DNA of 64,000 nt from Sipunculus nudus (lineage: Eukaryota > Annelida > Sipuncula > Golfingiida > Sipunculidae). Positions 22,219-34,382 of this stretch are shown one piece after another (position 1 is the stretch's first letter; every line of letters starts with the position of its first letter). The position numbers were made by a program, and so were the translations under genes. Under the pieces are notes generated by a model. That model was not told the DNA's origin, did not search any database, and saw only the letters and a program-made list of their open reading frames with translations. The DNA is taken from assembly GCA_026874595.1 (NCBI GenBank), contig CM049316.1, forward strand, positions 78,587,676 to 78,651,675, read 5' to 3'.

Positions 22219-22852
22219 CCAATAACCAATCGTAATTGGCCAGACCCGATTAGCGATATCGGTTATTGGATCAACTTGGCACAGGCCCATCTGCTGTTGT
22301 TAAATATGTTTCGATAAAAATATTTATTTTTATATTGATTTATGATTAATACGACACGTTTTAGCTGAAATATCATAATGTAATCGTAAAGGTGAATGTC
22401 TCAAATGCTTCTCAAAGGATCTTACAAGGCTCCAGCACAGCTTTTGACTCACCATGGGTCTCCCGGTAAGCTGTGACCAGTCGGATTGAGTGTATTCCTT
22501 ATTTAATATGACTTGCATCACACCTAGCTTTAATGCAAGAACAAAGGAAATACACGCCGCATTTGGGACAATTTATTATATACCATCAAATCAGCCAGCT
22601 TCGAGATCATTTGAGTTTCTACAAAAAGGGCGAATACGTAGAGAAGCTAAGGGAGGACCTTTTGCTTAGGGTAATAGCAGCTGACACATAATTGGTAAGT
22701 CAGAGGTTACATAAACCGACATTTTGTGTATTCTTTATCCACCCCGCCCTTTCTCTCTAGCTCTCTCTCTGTCTCTCTGTTTTATCCATACGTAGGTTTG
22801 ACTTGATTTAAAAATAAACTTTTTTGTTTCGATAAAAATTAACCTGACTCAC

Positions 22853-22940
22853 CTCATGTCTATAGCTTGGATTTGTCTCTCCAAATGAACGCTCGACCAC
22901 ATGATGCCCAGGGCATATGAGGATGTCTGTGTCCAGCGGT
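22853..22940 (-). promoter_or_regulatory. Probable non-coding first exon and promoter side of the protease gene
   Basis: On minus, GCTATAGACATGAG is followed by a strong donor GTGAGT at 22852. This would pair with the acceptor at 21813-21812 just before the start codon. The 5' limit of the exon is unknown, 22940 is only a guess, and no convincing TATA box was found upstream. Confidence 0.45.
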
Positions 22941-24829
22941 CAGCCAGCTAGGACAATTATTGTATTGTGCATGTACTGTGTACACCGGATATTAATACGT
23001 GTCCGTATAATTATACCGGTACTGTCCATGTTGCGACCTTATTGCCCGTCAAGCCCTCCACGTTTGATATACTATCCCGTATAAATTTGCGATAATCAGA
23101 AGTATAATATTAATAATTATTCAGAAAATAACCTTGTTCAACGCTCAAATAGTAAGCATGCTGGTATCCTGTTTCAGGACAATGATATGGCAATTCATCA
23201 CAAAGGAATACGATTACTGGTACAGAGAATCAGACATGTATGTACAGAATTATTACTATTACTTTTCTTATATACATTATGAATACTATTGCACTTTCAA
23301 TAAATGCACAATTTATGTTGCACCCTATTCAAATTATAAGGTGATCCACCTAAGCAGGAGGATAGGCCAAAGTACACGTTCATCAATACAGCTCTTGTTT
23401 ACCACAGGGTGGGCCCTAAGACTGTCTAATGTCTTTCTCGCATGTTTCTAACAACCCCTGCAGGCCTGAGGTCTAGCGGGTGCTTGTCCTGCACGGAGCT
23501 CGGCCGACCTGTCATTTTGGTTAAAATAGGGTAATTAAAATTTTGCCACCATTTTGTTTAACCAAAGTCTCGCATCTCGCACATGGTGTTAGAAGTAGGA
23601 TGGTCGATGCATTTTTTTTCTTGTTGAAGCGTTCCATCCCTCAGCTTGATCGTGTATAGGTGCAAGTATATTTTTAGGACGTATATAATCCAATGTTATA
23701 CGCAAATCCTTTACCAATTTGATCTGGAGGTTTCTTTCTGTTTAAACTCTCTTACCGGATGAACCAGTAAAGCACTTTCCTATGCGGGTCAGATATAACC
23801 ATGGCTTAAACACACAAATAAACCACTGAATTGATTCGGTGTCAGTCCTAATGAGCGTGGTCCTGATTGGCTGGACTGCTATCACTGATTCCACCCGGGT
23901 ATACTATCTAGGTGTATCACACAGCCTGTCAGCTCCAGTCCTCCAGTATTGTAACCACCCTATCCGTGTGTACCCTGCGGCACGCCCGGCATTGTCGGCT
24001 GTTTGCCACCCAAAAGTCGATGTTTCAGTTCTGGAGACAATGAGGTGTCTAAACAATCCATAGGCTTATGATTAGTATTAGGTCAGCAGAAATACTCGCC
24101 GTGTCTGACAGTACTGTCAAATTTAACTGTTTAACAAAATGTCTGTTTGACTGTTATTTCACAATTTCCCAAGAAAAAGTTACCACATGCTCTATCACGA
24201 CCTAAATGATCACATATAAAGTAAACGTACATATCTTCATGTCATGATAATTGATCAGGAAGTCTTTTTCATCACATTAATGGTTTACACAATAGACTTA
24301 CAAGCGGCGAAGAGTTAGCCATTATACAACCGACGAAGAATTAGGGGTCCACGTTAAAGCAAAATACCAGTTTATACATTATAAGTACAAATATGACCAG
24401 TAGGGGCGTCTTTTACTACATGAATATATAGAAAAACTGATGCTTCTGTTTAAAACAAAACATGAAGTGCCCCAGTGAAAGACTAATCTCGGATACTGGT
24501 CCGCCATGGTGGCCGTTAAAGTTAACGATCGTATTTCTCAGCAACGGAAAAGAGAAATTTGGTACCACGAGGCACAATATAAAATATATGTTAAATAAGA
24601 GTACACTTAAACTAAGACCTTTTCATGTTTTTAGCAAACATGTGGGCATATGCGATGGTGTGGCGTCGTCCATTTGTACGTTAACCCATAGTATCTTAAC
24701 AAACGGCAGGAGCTAGCATCACTAAATTTCACGCAACAAACAAACTTTAAAAAATTTCTTCGCTGAGACTGTAAAGGCAAATTGTTCAATAAGTCACAGA
24801 AATAATGCCTAATACAATTTCTCTAAAGT
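22941..24829. other. Intergenic, no gene recognised
   Basis: AT-rich sequence. ORFs at 23134-23451, 23839-24063 and 24462-24716 on + lack motifs, splice context and conserved composition. It probably includes upstream sequence of the protease gene. Confidence 0.5.
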
Positions 24830-25086
24830 TTGCTCGAGTGGTTCCAGTTCGATTATTTTTTTGCCGTGTTACAGGAAGTTAAACTTTATCATTTGGCCAA
24901 ACAAGCATACTAAAATTTTAATCTCAGAAACGGCAGGAGCTATCTTTCCCAAATGTTATGCAAATGTTGGTCACATGAGTGAGATTGAGGTATCGGTGGC
25001 GCCACCTGCATCGACTTTTTTTGTACGGGGTTCATCGGTCAGCATTACATTAGCCGATACTTTCTCAGGAACAGCAGGAGCAAACT
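24830..25086 (+). repeat. Host tandem-repeat sequence left of the transposon
   Basis: Contains TTTGGCCAAACAAGCATAC, then GCAGGAGCTA, CCAAATGTTATGCAAATG, GAGATTGAGGTATCGGTGG and CGCCACCTGCATCGAC. The same order appears at 40200-40460 on the far side of the 14.9-kb element. The last nine bases (GAGCAAACT, 25078-25086) form the left target duplication. Confidence 0.8.
25078..25086 (+). repeat. Left target-site duplication
   Basis: GAGCAAACT adjoining the TAGACCC terminus. It matches GAGCTAACT at the other end with one difference. Confidence 0.6.
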
Positions 25087-25347
25087 TAGACCCAGTTGTG
25101 GCTCTGTTAAATAAACAGAGCCACAGCGCTTCGCCTTCATTCGCGTTCGGTCATACATTGAGTCAAACTTTTCAGTCTGACGAGAAAATTACGCTACGTC
25201 AACTTCTTATCTCTAGGCCTACCTTGGCTTAATAAAGCGTGCCGCAAGCTTAACACCGTTAGGGGTATTGCCATAAAATGCGTGTGTAAGCAATTTTACC
25301 AATTAAATTGTTTGTACTCACACATTTTATACAGAAAGGGAAGAACA
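25087..25347 (+). repeat. Left terminal inverted repeat
   Basis: Reverse complement matches 39492-39604 plus 39847-39997 nearly base for base, from TAGACCCAG at the end to GGGAAGAAC inside. The left copy lacks 242 bp that the right copy carries. Confidence 0.93.
25098..25124. repeat. Terminal palindrome of the transposon, left end
   Basis: GTGGCTCTGTT and AACAGAGCCAC are perfect 11-bp arms around AAATA, starting 11 bp from the element end. The same palindrome, inverted, sits at 39960-39986. Confidence 0.9.
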
Positions 25348-25507
25348 AAACAAACAAATCTGAATGTGAAACAATATATTTACTCATTTAAAGAAAAAAA
25401 GTTTTAACCTTTCAAGTGAAAACAGGTTGGTTAGCGTCACTGCTCCCTCACTGACATATATGAATACATATAAACAATAAAGATGTGTGTATATAAAAAT
25501 AAATATG

Positions 25508-25509
<2 letters not shown>

Positions 25510-25571
<62 letters not shown>
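25510..25571. repeat. (TA)n microsatellite in left subterminal repeat
   Basis: About 30 TA units, followed by CTGAATGTGAACCAATAAG, a motif repeated in the subterminal region at both ends. Confidence 0.95.
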
Positions 25572-25576
<5 letters not shown>

Positions 25577-25649
25577 AACTGAATGTGAACCAATAAGTTT
25601 GCTCATTAAAAGGGACTAAAGGTGTGTTATGGTGAATGCTCTCTCATTG

Positions 25650-25689
<40 letters not shown>

Positions 25690-25707
25690 ATTTATATATA
25701 TATATAC
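25650..25707. repeat. (TA)n(TG)n microsatellite
   Basis: TA run passing into TG repeats and back to TA, after CTCTCTCATTG. Confidence 0.93.
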
Positions 25708-25720
25708 ATATTTCAGCTTC

Positions 25721-26414
25721 ATGTCTGAAATACGCAACACGGTTAAACTATGAGGCACATTCAGAGCTGGCTAAAGGACGTGTACAGGTTCTTTGAAAAT
25801 CATTGGTGAATTGACAAGGTGTTCCCCTGTTTTAAGGAGCACTAACCAAACCTGATATTATGTTCATTAATTAAATGCAGAGATTAAAGTGTCTCCCTTT
25901 TATCTCCCCCCCCCCCCATAATGGTCCGCTACTCTCTAAATCCTTATAACAACATCCCCGATGTGTTATGGCCATGCCAATAGTTACACTATAGTTGTGC
26001 CTTATCGAGTCATCGAGGTCCTTAAAAAGATAAAAGCCCATTACATGCATGTATCCCTCGCAGCACTGATGGCGGTGACAAGAATTTTGTCCTATCTTTT
26101 AATGTACCAGTTAGGAGGTCATATTGTTACTAATATCCATGTTTTCTTAAATGAATGGACGTATGTCTCCCATACAAGATTAGCTGAAAGCTGTTGGTCA
26201 GTCACGTAACCAGTAGTACTTGCTGGTCATTTTGTGGAGACTGGCTATTTGGCAGCAACATAAAGCTTCTGGAGACGTACACCCTTTAACACCTAATTAG
26301 TATATCCAAAGCCACTTCTCAAAAGCCAGACAGTACAATACGCCGCCATTCACAAAGGCACCAGCACTTCCCTATATATGTATTCCCACATATTGCTTGA
26401 TACATCAGACGAAA
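25721..26414 (+). other. Transposon leader upstream of the helicase gene
   Basis: No gene recognised. A C10 run is at 25908-25917. Presumably this holds the helicase promoter and 5' UTR, but no TATA box stands out. Confidence 0.45.
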
Positions 26415-26615
26415 ATGGCCACGTATTCTGAAGACTGGACTGTATGCATTAATGACCAAATCATTAAAGAGAAACACGGGTTTGATTTCTCACTTTCGCA
26501 AAAGCAAACTGAAGTTGTTACCAAAGTGCTTAACAAGGAAAATGTGATTGCAGTTCTGCCAACCGGTGCGGGAAAAAGCATGTGTTACATCTTACCCCCT
26601 TTGATACTAAATGAT
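26415..26615 (+). CDS. Helicase exon 1 (Walker A)
   Basis: ATG at 26415, 67 codons, GAGKS motif, phase 0, donor GTAAGC. Part of the broken helicase gene. Confidence 0.8.
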
Positions 26616-26632
26616 GTAAGCATATTCTTTTA

Positions 26633-26635
<3 letters not shown>

Positions 26636-26672
<37 letters not shown>
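26636..26672 (+). repeat. (TC)n microsatellite in helicase intron 1
   Basis: About 17 TC units, 20 bases after the exon 1 donor. Confidence 0.95.
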
Positions 26673-26677
<5 letters not shown>

Positions 26678-27287
26678 TAAATGTGACCCTGGCTATATAT
26701 ACATATTCATATGTTCTTGAACAAAATATCTTTGTTGTGCGTTGCATTAACGTGTATTAGCAACTTATATATACACTGCTAATTTATTTTCCTGGACTTA
26801 TTTTAAAAACGGAAAAAAGAATTCATATGGTTACATTTGAAAGCATTGTAAATTTAATTTTATTGTATATATTGTATATACTTATATCAGTCTTTCACTT
26901 TTTTCAAGGTCCTTGTAATGTAATTAAGATATAAACATATATATACAATGCATATATACAATTTAATATAAAATGTATAAGTACAATGTATTTATACATG
27001 TATATTGATATATAAATATATAAATATGTATTTATATTCATATTAATATTTATGAACTCACTCCTACGTTGCAAAAATTGTTATACAAGTGGGTCTATTG
27101 AGAGTAAACAAATTAAAGGTGAACTTAACTATTACTATTAATTAGCCTTTAAAAATATCGCCTACAAACATTAAGATTGAACTTCACCCAGATTTCACTT
27201 GAAAGCCTGCAATCATATATTGGCGTACATGATAAATATATATTAAGGCGTATCCATGGTTATAACCACACATTTTTTTACTTTCAG

Positions 27288-27432
27288 AGTTGTTGACAGG
27301 AAAAGTGTCTGTGTTATTCACGTCCCCAGAAGCCATAATGAGTAGTGTGGGTAGATAATGGCTGCGCAAAGCTGAGAAAAGAAAACAAATTTGCGCATTG
27401 GTCTGTGACGAAGCCCATTGTATCTCCCAATG
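27288..27432 (+). pseudogene. Helicase exon with DEAH box, internal stop
   Basis: Acceptor TTTACTTTCAG, then SVLFTSPEAIMSSVGR, TAA stop at 27356, then WLRKAEKRKQICALVCDEAH and CISQ, donor GTGGGT splitting the Trp codon. Its entry phase does not fit exon 1. Confidence 0.8.
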
Positions 27433-27808
27433 GTGGGTTCAACTATATATATATAACACTTTCCTAGACAACTCCCTTCAGCTCTCTCTGTTTCTTTCTC
27501 TCTCTCTCTGTCACACACACGGCGGTTATAGATATAACATTTTCATTGTAATAAGTGTTAATTTCAAAGGTAGACTTACAAGGATAAACTGGAAAATTTA
27601 TACACATATTGGTTAAATGATATAAATAAAAGAAATACAGACACCTTTCTGTTATGTCATCTATATATTTTATATTTTACTTATTTACGTCATGACTGTT
27701 AAACATACACGTCATACATATTTGTCTGACTCATGCACACTATTTTTTTTTATTTCATCCTTTTTGAATCGATGGCAGCCCCCACAAACGTATATGAAAA
27801 GAAAAAGT

Positions 27809-27810
<2 letters not shown>

Positions 27811-27853
<43 letters not shown>
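27811..27853. repeat. (AT)n microsatellite
   Basis: About 21 AT units in the helicase intron. Confidence 0.95.
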
Positions 27854-27854
<1 letters not shown>

Positions 27855-27991
27855 CTTGACATAAATGTATAAGTTCAATATTTAGTTAATTTAAGTTGAC
27901 ATGGTGAAGATAATTTCAAGCTTTGGGTAATATCAATGGGACAAAACCATATTTGAAAAATTGCATCATGGTTGATTGATATCTGTTGTAG

Positions 27992-28282
27992 GGGTATGGA
28001 CTTTCGACCAGAGTACAGGGAAATTCTAGCGCTCCGAAGTCTACTGGAGGCCCCAGTTTTGGCACTGACAGCCACCGCCTCAGACGAGGTGGTGAAAGAT
28101 ATGAACCGCTACCTGGCTCTGGATGAAATCTCCACCTTCACCTGTACACAGGTGCCCGACATACCGGAGATTCACCTAAGGATGTACAGAGTGACCCATG
28201 ACTACGAACAGGAACTTGATTTTCTGGTCGACTTCTTGAGCAGCAAGAGCACCCTAGCACCCAAGACAATCGTCTACTGCAG
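27992..28282 (+). CDS. Helicase exon with RecQ DFRPEY and motif III
   Basis: Acceptor TGTTGTAG. The first base completes the Trp of the ISQWG-type motif, then GMDFRPEYREI, VLALTATAS and KTIVYC, donor GTATAT. The frame is open throughout. Confidence 0.85.
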
Positions 28283-28918
28283 GTATATATTTATAGATCA
28301 TGTCCATAATTAATCAGATTTTGCCAGGCTGGCGATAAAAACTTACGTTTTGGTGACCATATGAAAAGCTTTGTTATACATGCATAAAGGCGTCACGTGG
28401 TTCCATGTAGATTTATATAGTTCTTCAAAATATGCTTGGCGACTGCATTTCAAATTCTACAAGCGACATAGTACATGGATAATTTTGGGCTAAATATATA
28501 TAAAGTATATATATATTATTAATACGCATATTTATTATGTTTTATGAATTAACAAATTTTTATTTACTGAAATTCTTGAACATTACGCGAACGTAATCAG
28601 TTTAAACGAAGATATATCGTAATATTTCCGTCATATATAATGATTGTAGTCATAAACTAGTATATATCATTAACACATTTCAGTATAATTATCAGTCTTG
28701 ACACTAGTATAATATCAGTGTAGAGTTATATATTTGGATCAACTGGTTGCTACAATAACAGACTACATGTCCTGACAATGGAGGGAATATGTTCAAGGGC
28801 AAATTGTAAAATAAAAATAATTTACATAATTTTCGCTCTACCGTGAACATATATCATATATGCCTGGAACCGTTTATTCTCTGTTAATAAATGAGTATAT
28901 ATGTGGACTGTCTTTCAG

Positions 28919-29527
28919 AACGATTGATGCGACCAGCAAGGTTTGGGAATACCTGGTCGATTCGCTGCAAGAGAGGGCTTATGACGGGGACAAGGATGTG
29001 AGCAATAGGATCGTAGAAATGTACCACGCACATGTTTCGACAGAGGCACAAAGCAGAATTTTAAGTCAATTCAAACAACAGAACAGTACAATAAGATGCC
29101 TAGTTTGTACAATTGCGTTTGGTATGGGTGTAAACATACCAGATATAAGAATGGTTGTCCACTGGGGCTTACCAACTAATGCGCTGAGTTACAGGCAGGA
29201 AGTAGGGCGGTGTAGTCGGGACAACTTGCCAGGGCTGGCATTGCTTCTTGTCTTCCCAAGAAGTCGAGTAAAGGCATCAGAAGACAAAAAGAAGGCCAGC
29301 GACAAGGCTCTGTCCACCTGTTTCCGCAAAACTCTCCTGGACTTGTTAAAATTAAACAACATGGATGACAAATATATAAATGAAATGGGAAATGAACTAT
29401 ACACATGTGAAACGGAGAATGTATCGCAAAACTGCAAGAGAGCAAATTGTTGTTCAGTGTGTTCCCAGGATTGTGGCCTGTGGGGGGACGGCTTACCGTC
29501 ATCGGTTATTAGACAATTCTTTGACTA

Positions 29528-29528
<1 letters not shown>
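28919..29528 (+). CDS. Helicase last exon (motifs IV-VI and Cys-rich tail)
   Basis: Acceptor GTCTTTCAG, entry base completes an Arg codon. Open to TAA at 29526. Contains FGMGVNIPDIRMVVHWG, QEVGRCSRDN and a CCSVC-type tail. Confidence 0.87.

Positions 29529-29584
<56 letters not shown>
29528..29584. repeat. (TA)n microsatellite
   Basis: Interrupted TA run directly after the helicase stop. Confidence 0.93.
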
Positions 29585-29723
29585 AGCATATCCGCCTATT
29601 TAATCTCATAATTTAGCAAGCAATAGATATTTTGTATTCTTTAGAATGTCAAACCACAATGTACACTTTCCTATGTCAAAGTATAGATGTATTATATATA
29701 TATTGGATCTCTATATGCATGTG

Positions 29724-29726
<3 letters not shown>

Positions 29727-29780
<54 letters not shown>
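29727..29780. repeat. (TA)n microsatellite
   Basis: About 27 TA units. Confidence 0.95.
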
Positions 29781-29783
<3 letters not shown>

Positions 29784-29876
29784 GGTTCCTTTACAGGTCA
29801 CATGTATTCTTTATACTTTATTCTTTGCAAGAGCATTCTTAACGGGTGTATTCCCTGTTATCTATGTACATATCTA

Positions 29877-29881
<5 letters not shown>

Positions 29882-29928
<47 letters not shown>
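29882..29928. repeat. (TA)n microsatellite
   Basis: About 23 TA units. Confidence 0.95.
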
Positions 29929-29929
<1 letters not shown>

Positions 29930-31633
29930 GTATCTATATACATTATCTATATACATTATATATATATGAATATCAATATAGTAAACGATGTTCAGACCCG
30001 AAATACATGGCTCTTATGAAAGTTGTACCTGCATATAAATGTCACTCATTTACTTATCGATTCGCTTTGATGAAATTTGATGTTTTTTGGATCGCACCCA
30101 CACCCGTTATTGTACACGTGTATGGCGCGTTGCTTGTATAAATATCTTGTTATGCATTAGGTCATTTTCAATGATATTGCTGCAGACAATCAAAATAAAC
30201 TTAAGTTTTACCATGTATTATTATTTGATATATTTTGGTTACTGTGTGTCGGTTTGTTAGTAAGTAAGTCGATCGCTGATGGGGCATTATTATATAAGAT
30301 CTGTGTAGATGATAAACGTTTTTACACGGACGTCAGCATTTAGATGACAGTTCATGTAACTGAAAGAGGAACTGAAATATACATTCGGGCCTCGGAAAAC
30401 TGTCTATATTGTGTCCAAATAAAAGTGTATATATATATATATATATAAATATCAATGTATTATGCTTTTGTCATCTGGCGGAGTGATTAACCCGGCATCG
30501 AATTTTAACTGATATGATGATGGACTCTGGTTTGGTTTCAGCTACATGTCAAACGGAAAGTTAAAAGATTATTAGAGGTATACATTAAACCTAAGCATAT
30601 GTCACTAATTTCAGCCCCTGAACCGATTTATTATAATCGTATAATCACATACGCGGAACAGAACTAATAAAGTATACCAAACTTGATGGCATTTACAAAT
30701 GCAATATCTGTATCATTCATAAGCTCTCACGTCATATTATTCTTCAAAATATACTTAATAAAATGATTGACAACAATGAGACCCATTAAATACGTGCATG
30801 TGTTTGTGTGTATGTGTGTGAGTGAGAGAGAGATGAATTAAAATACAAAAAAAACATTAAAAATTCCCAATTCCGTAACAATAGCATACAAATTTTACAC
30901 GTTTTGTCCTTTGACAAAATAAACGCGTTTTTGTTTTATTGCTTTAGCCTTTTATTTATTAGCTCCGTCTCTTAGAGATAATTCAGAGCCATGTTTCACC
31001 TGACGATTTTATTATAAATTTCTACTTAGTGTAATCGTCATGATAAATCGCCACATCTCACGTTATGATACAAGTATACACTTAAACATGTAAATAATTG
31101 TTTTAAAGATGCCTGGGGTGTCTTAAACTTGGCAAAATAATGGTGCTGTCATTGTGCTGTCTGGCTACTTCTGCCAGTGTCAGTAAAAGGCGTGTCTAAT
31201 CAAGCAGGTGCGAAGGTATGTACACAGGCCCAGTCGGTCAACGCTGCGCTCACTGGTTTCCCGTGCATTCACTTTTCAAGTCACAACTGGTAAAAGTATT
31301 ATGAATTTATGACAGTTGTATATAAGCTTAAAATCAAGGGTCTGCTCCTTGCATAAAAACACAATTTCAAATGAATTATTACTTTCTTATTAAAAAAGCC
31401 TAATGTAGCCCGTATAACATAAAAATGTAATACTCCTGCCGAACGTGCTTAAACAGTGTGGTCAGCCTGGGCGCATGCTCGGGCCAGTCCGCAGTGCTTG
31501 TTACATCACAGTGAGATCAGCAGCTATCGTGTACGAATTCATTATAGACATTAATTACAACTTAAAACCTGCACTGCGAAATCTTTGGATTTGCTATATA
31601 GACTGCAGGCAGTGGCCTGTTTGGTGTGTGGCC

Positions 31634-32023
31634 ATGGCTGCCGCCCTTGAAAAGGAGAAATGTGCTATTTGCAGCGAGGAATTTCAGAAGAGGTCGGGGG
31701 GTTACGCAAGAACATCGATTCACTCGGAAGTGAAAGGACGTAAAGGCTTTTCAGCAACCCCCAAAACAGTTCCGGAAAAGCATCTTGTGAGTTCAGCTTT
31801 AACTCCGCACAAACCTGGTGAAAGTCCTTTCATTTGCACTTAATGTGCTTCGACTTTGGAACAGGTGGCTAAATTGCAGGGCTCTAAAGCAGCCCTTGAG
31901 GAACGTGTAGCACCTGATAGCTACATTTCTACCAAACGAAAAGAGAGAAAAAGCCCACGAAAGACTCCAAGGAAGGTTAAAGAAGTTAGAACCAAAATGA
32001 CCGCCACATCAAGTCAAACAGAG
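31634..32023 (+). pseudogene. Transposase exon 1, zinc-finger-like N-terminus, internal stop
   Basis: Starts MAAALEKEKCAIC. An in-frame TAA at 31841-31843 falls inside the second Cys pair (FICT, stop, CASTLEQ). A Lys/Arg-rich tail (TKRKERKSPRKTPRK) suggests nuclear localisation. Donor GTAATT. Confidence 0.75.
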
Positions 32024-32413
32024 GTAATTATTATTACACACACACTATATCATTGAAGTAGCCGAGAGTAACGTTCGCTCGGTTTCAAGGAAAATTAATA
32101 ACAGCAAGCTCAGTGAGGAATTAGTGATGATAGCATACCTGCCTTGTTAGCACACCCTTACATTAATAACTAATTAATTTATGCATTAATTTTATACATA
32201 TATACAAAGTTTCAAGAATATCTTTATATATCAATATTTATAATTATTATTATTATAAAACGATAATATGAAAGAATATATATCTATATGAATACACGGA
32301 GTTCAGTCAGATCCTATCTTTGATTTATGTTTTTTTTTTCCAAAAAAATATTAAACACCTAAGCATACTGCAGATATATATATATAACTTTTCCCTTATA
32401 ATTTTTTATATAG

Positions 32414-32875
32414 TCTGCTGAAACCAGCCGTGCTCCCTTGGTCAAGAGCAAAATCGCCAAATCTTTCGGGCAGTACCATTATGCACGAGGACTACGGCAG
32501 CTCTACAGAGGGTCCGAGATTCAACACCAAGCATTTATGGATTTTGTGACAAAGATCGTACAAAAAGAGGTTACATCCTTTCTGAGAAGCGATCTTGTAC
32601 GGACAGGAGCGTTAAGATCGCCAACAGTCGAAACTGTGGCAAAATATGACTGGTCAGATCATTTAAGCTATTTCGAGCAGCTTTGTCCTTTACTGCATCA
32701 GGTACTTTCAACAGTGCTTCGAGAAAGACCGAACAGAAGCTCAGCGCCAGACAAAACATCAGCTGTTTTAGCCACGGTCTTCTCTATCCTATTTCATCAA
32801 GCAGCTCCGATGAACATCAGATTCCTACAAGACCTCAACAGTCTCCTCCTTTGGCGTTCCGGATGCCAGGGTGTG
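32414..32875 (+). CDS. Transposase exon 2
   Basis: Acceptor TTTTATATAG, 154 open codons in phase 0, donor GTGAGT. Contains QYHYARGLRQLYRGSE and KYDWSDHLSYFEQLCPLL, segments typical of the helical N-terminal part of this transposase group. Confidence 0.8.
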
Positions 32876-33329
32876 GTGAGTATTAGAACAATTTAAGAAT
32901 TAAATAACATTTAAGTGACGGCATAAATTACTCAGGTGTGTCAGAGTATCAGATAACTGTATAGGGCTGATTGAAAACAATCAGCGTTGGTCTCTTAACT
33001 CCATGATCCAGACACCTTATCAGGTTCCTCTTGAAAACAAGGGACCTGTGGATCACAGTGCTCAGCCGAAATGGATAATCAGAATATTTTTATAACTCCT
33101 AGACCAAATCCCAAACATGAATTTGACCAGTCTAAACCCTGATCACCAAAATCCTGAATCAGACTGTAATTTTACATAATACTGAATAATGCCTTCTGCT
33201 CTGTGACTTTGAACTTTGGATATTTAGCTAATAAATGCATCAGGCTATATAGAGAGATTGTAATTTTTATCCTCAAGGTTTCAGATTTATGGTTCTATAT
33301 AAATGATGGAACCATTCATTCAATTCCAG

Positions 33330-33482
33330 GGAATTACAGGACTGAACCGCATCGGCATATGTCAAAGCATCAAAGCCACACGTCACCTTGTTGACCGAAT
33401 GCGGGTGAATCATGACCACGAGATCAAAGCAGCCAAAGCCATGATCGAAGCATCAACTTGGAAGAAACTGAAATAGACGGAG
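33330..33482 (+). pseudogene. Transposase exon 3 with premature TAG
   Basis: Acceptor TTCAATTCCAG, GITGLNRIGICQS and later VNHDHEIKAAKAMIE, then TAG at 33474-33476 two codons before the donor GTTATG. Confidence 0.75.
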
Positions 33483-33752
33483 GTTATGATAAAAAAAAAA
33501 TTTATTTGATTAGGCTTTCAAAATCAAATTATCACGTTTGGAGAACTTTAGATTCAACCATTCTATTCTTTAGTGTGTATAAATGCAAATGTACATGTGG
33601 TTACACCTGTATTTTACATATGAAACAATTCTTATTTAAGCTTAGATGTCGAGCTGATTTGCACAAAATATATCAGTATATGTCTATTGTTTGAACATCT
33701 ATGAAAAGAGGCCAATTTTAATACTTATATTTATATTATAATATCTTTACAG

Positions 33753-33831
33753 CTAGAAGCCAAGGGGTTCTCAAGTACAAAACCAAGAACCGGACGTGCC
33801 ACTGCTGCAAGAGTTCGACTCTTTGAACCAG
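33753..33831 (+). CDS. Transposase exon 4
   Basis: Acceptor ATCTTTACAG, LEAKGFSSTKPRTGR, ends one base into a codon before GTGAAA. Confidence 0.7.
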
Positions 33832-34286
33832 GTGAAATTATATACATGTATATGTTTATATAGTTGATTTAGTGAAAATCACACCTATACAATATATAAA
33901 TATAATTTTTTTATTTATTAATTTATTGTTGCGTCTATTAGAAATACTGCGATCCAGATTAATTATAAATTCTCTTCTCTTTATAGTTTCAAAAAGATAT
34001 ATAAGAGAAAATAATTGAGGTGTCCATGTAACCTCATATAAATAAATGTTATAATTAATAATTTATTTTATTATGACATTATAATACTAAGTTCTAAAAA
34101 CAAGAATAAAAGACATATCCCAACATAAAAGAAAGTATGTATTTATATGAAGAAATTATGAATTTTATCATTGCTTCTCGTTTATAAATGTTATGTTCTA
34201 ATTAATCTTATTGCTGTTTACGTACAGACGGTTGTTTAAGCGGCTATATATGTTCCACAATCGGTCCTTTTGAAGCTTATACAGCG

Positions 34287-34290
<4 letters not shown>

Positions 34291-34334
<44 letters not shown>
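34291..34334. repeat. (TA)n microsatellite
   Basis: TA run in the intron before transposase exon 5. Confidence 0.93.
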
Positions 34335-34382
34335 AAGTAATCCTGGTGGATACAACTTTCTTCATAATTATTCTCCCTTCAG

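Larger units (their letters stand above)
21812..22852 (-). other. Probable intron within the protease 5' UTR, rich in microsatellites
   Basis: Holds a compound (AC)n(TGTC)n(TC)n(TA)n tract at 21914-22020 and (TA)n at 22179-22215. No gene recognised. Confidence 0.5.
26415..29528 (+). pseudogene. RecQ-like superfamily 2 DNA helicase of the transposon, broken
   Basis: Four recognisable exons: 26415-26615, 27288-27432, 27992-28282 and 28919-29528. The start MATYSEDW follows an AAA context. Motifs in order: Q-motif region FSLSQKQTEVV, Walker A LPTGAGKSMCY, DEAH box with the RecQ tail CDEAHCISQW then GMDFRPEY, motif III ALTATAS, motif IV region MYHAHVSTEAQ, motif V FGMGVNIPDIRMVVHWG, motif VI RQEVGRCSRDN, and a C-terminal Cys-rich tail (CCSVCSQDCG) like a reduced RecQ zinc domain. 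Such a protein would unwind DNA with ATP, presumably during transposition. Breaks: TAA in frame at 27356-27358, and the exon for motifs Ia/Ib is missing between 26615 and 27288, because exon phases do not join and no matching sequence is present. Usual RecQ cores are longer. Splicing of exons 2-4 is phase-consistent. Confidence 0.85.
29529..31633 (+). other. Spacer between the two transposon genes
   Basis: No gene recognised. It carries (TA)n runs at 29528-29584, 29727-29780 and 29882-29928. Most ORFs here are translations of TA repeats (alternating Tyr-Ile). The transposase promoter presumably lies in 30.5-31.6 kb. Confidence 0.6.

Noticed and set aside
23134-23451. 105-codon + ORF
   Set aside because: Biased composition (Tyr, Ser, Ile), no domain, no splice context; likely chance.
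29646-30141. ORFs with Tyr-Ile runs
   Set aside because: Translations of (TA)n microsatellites.
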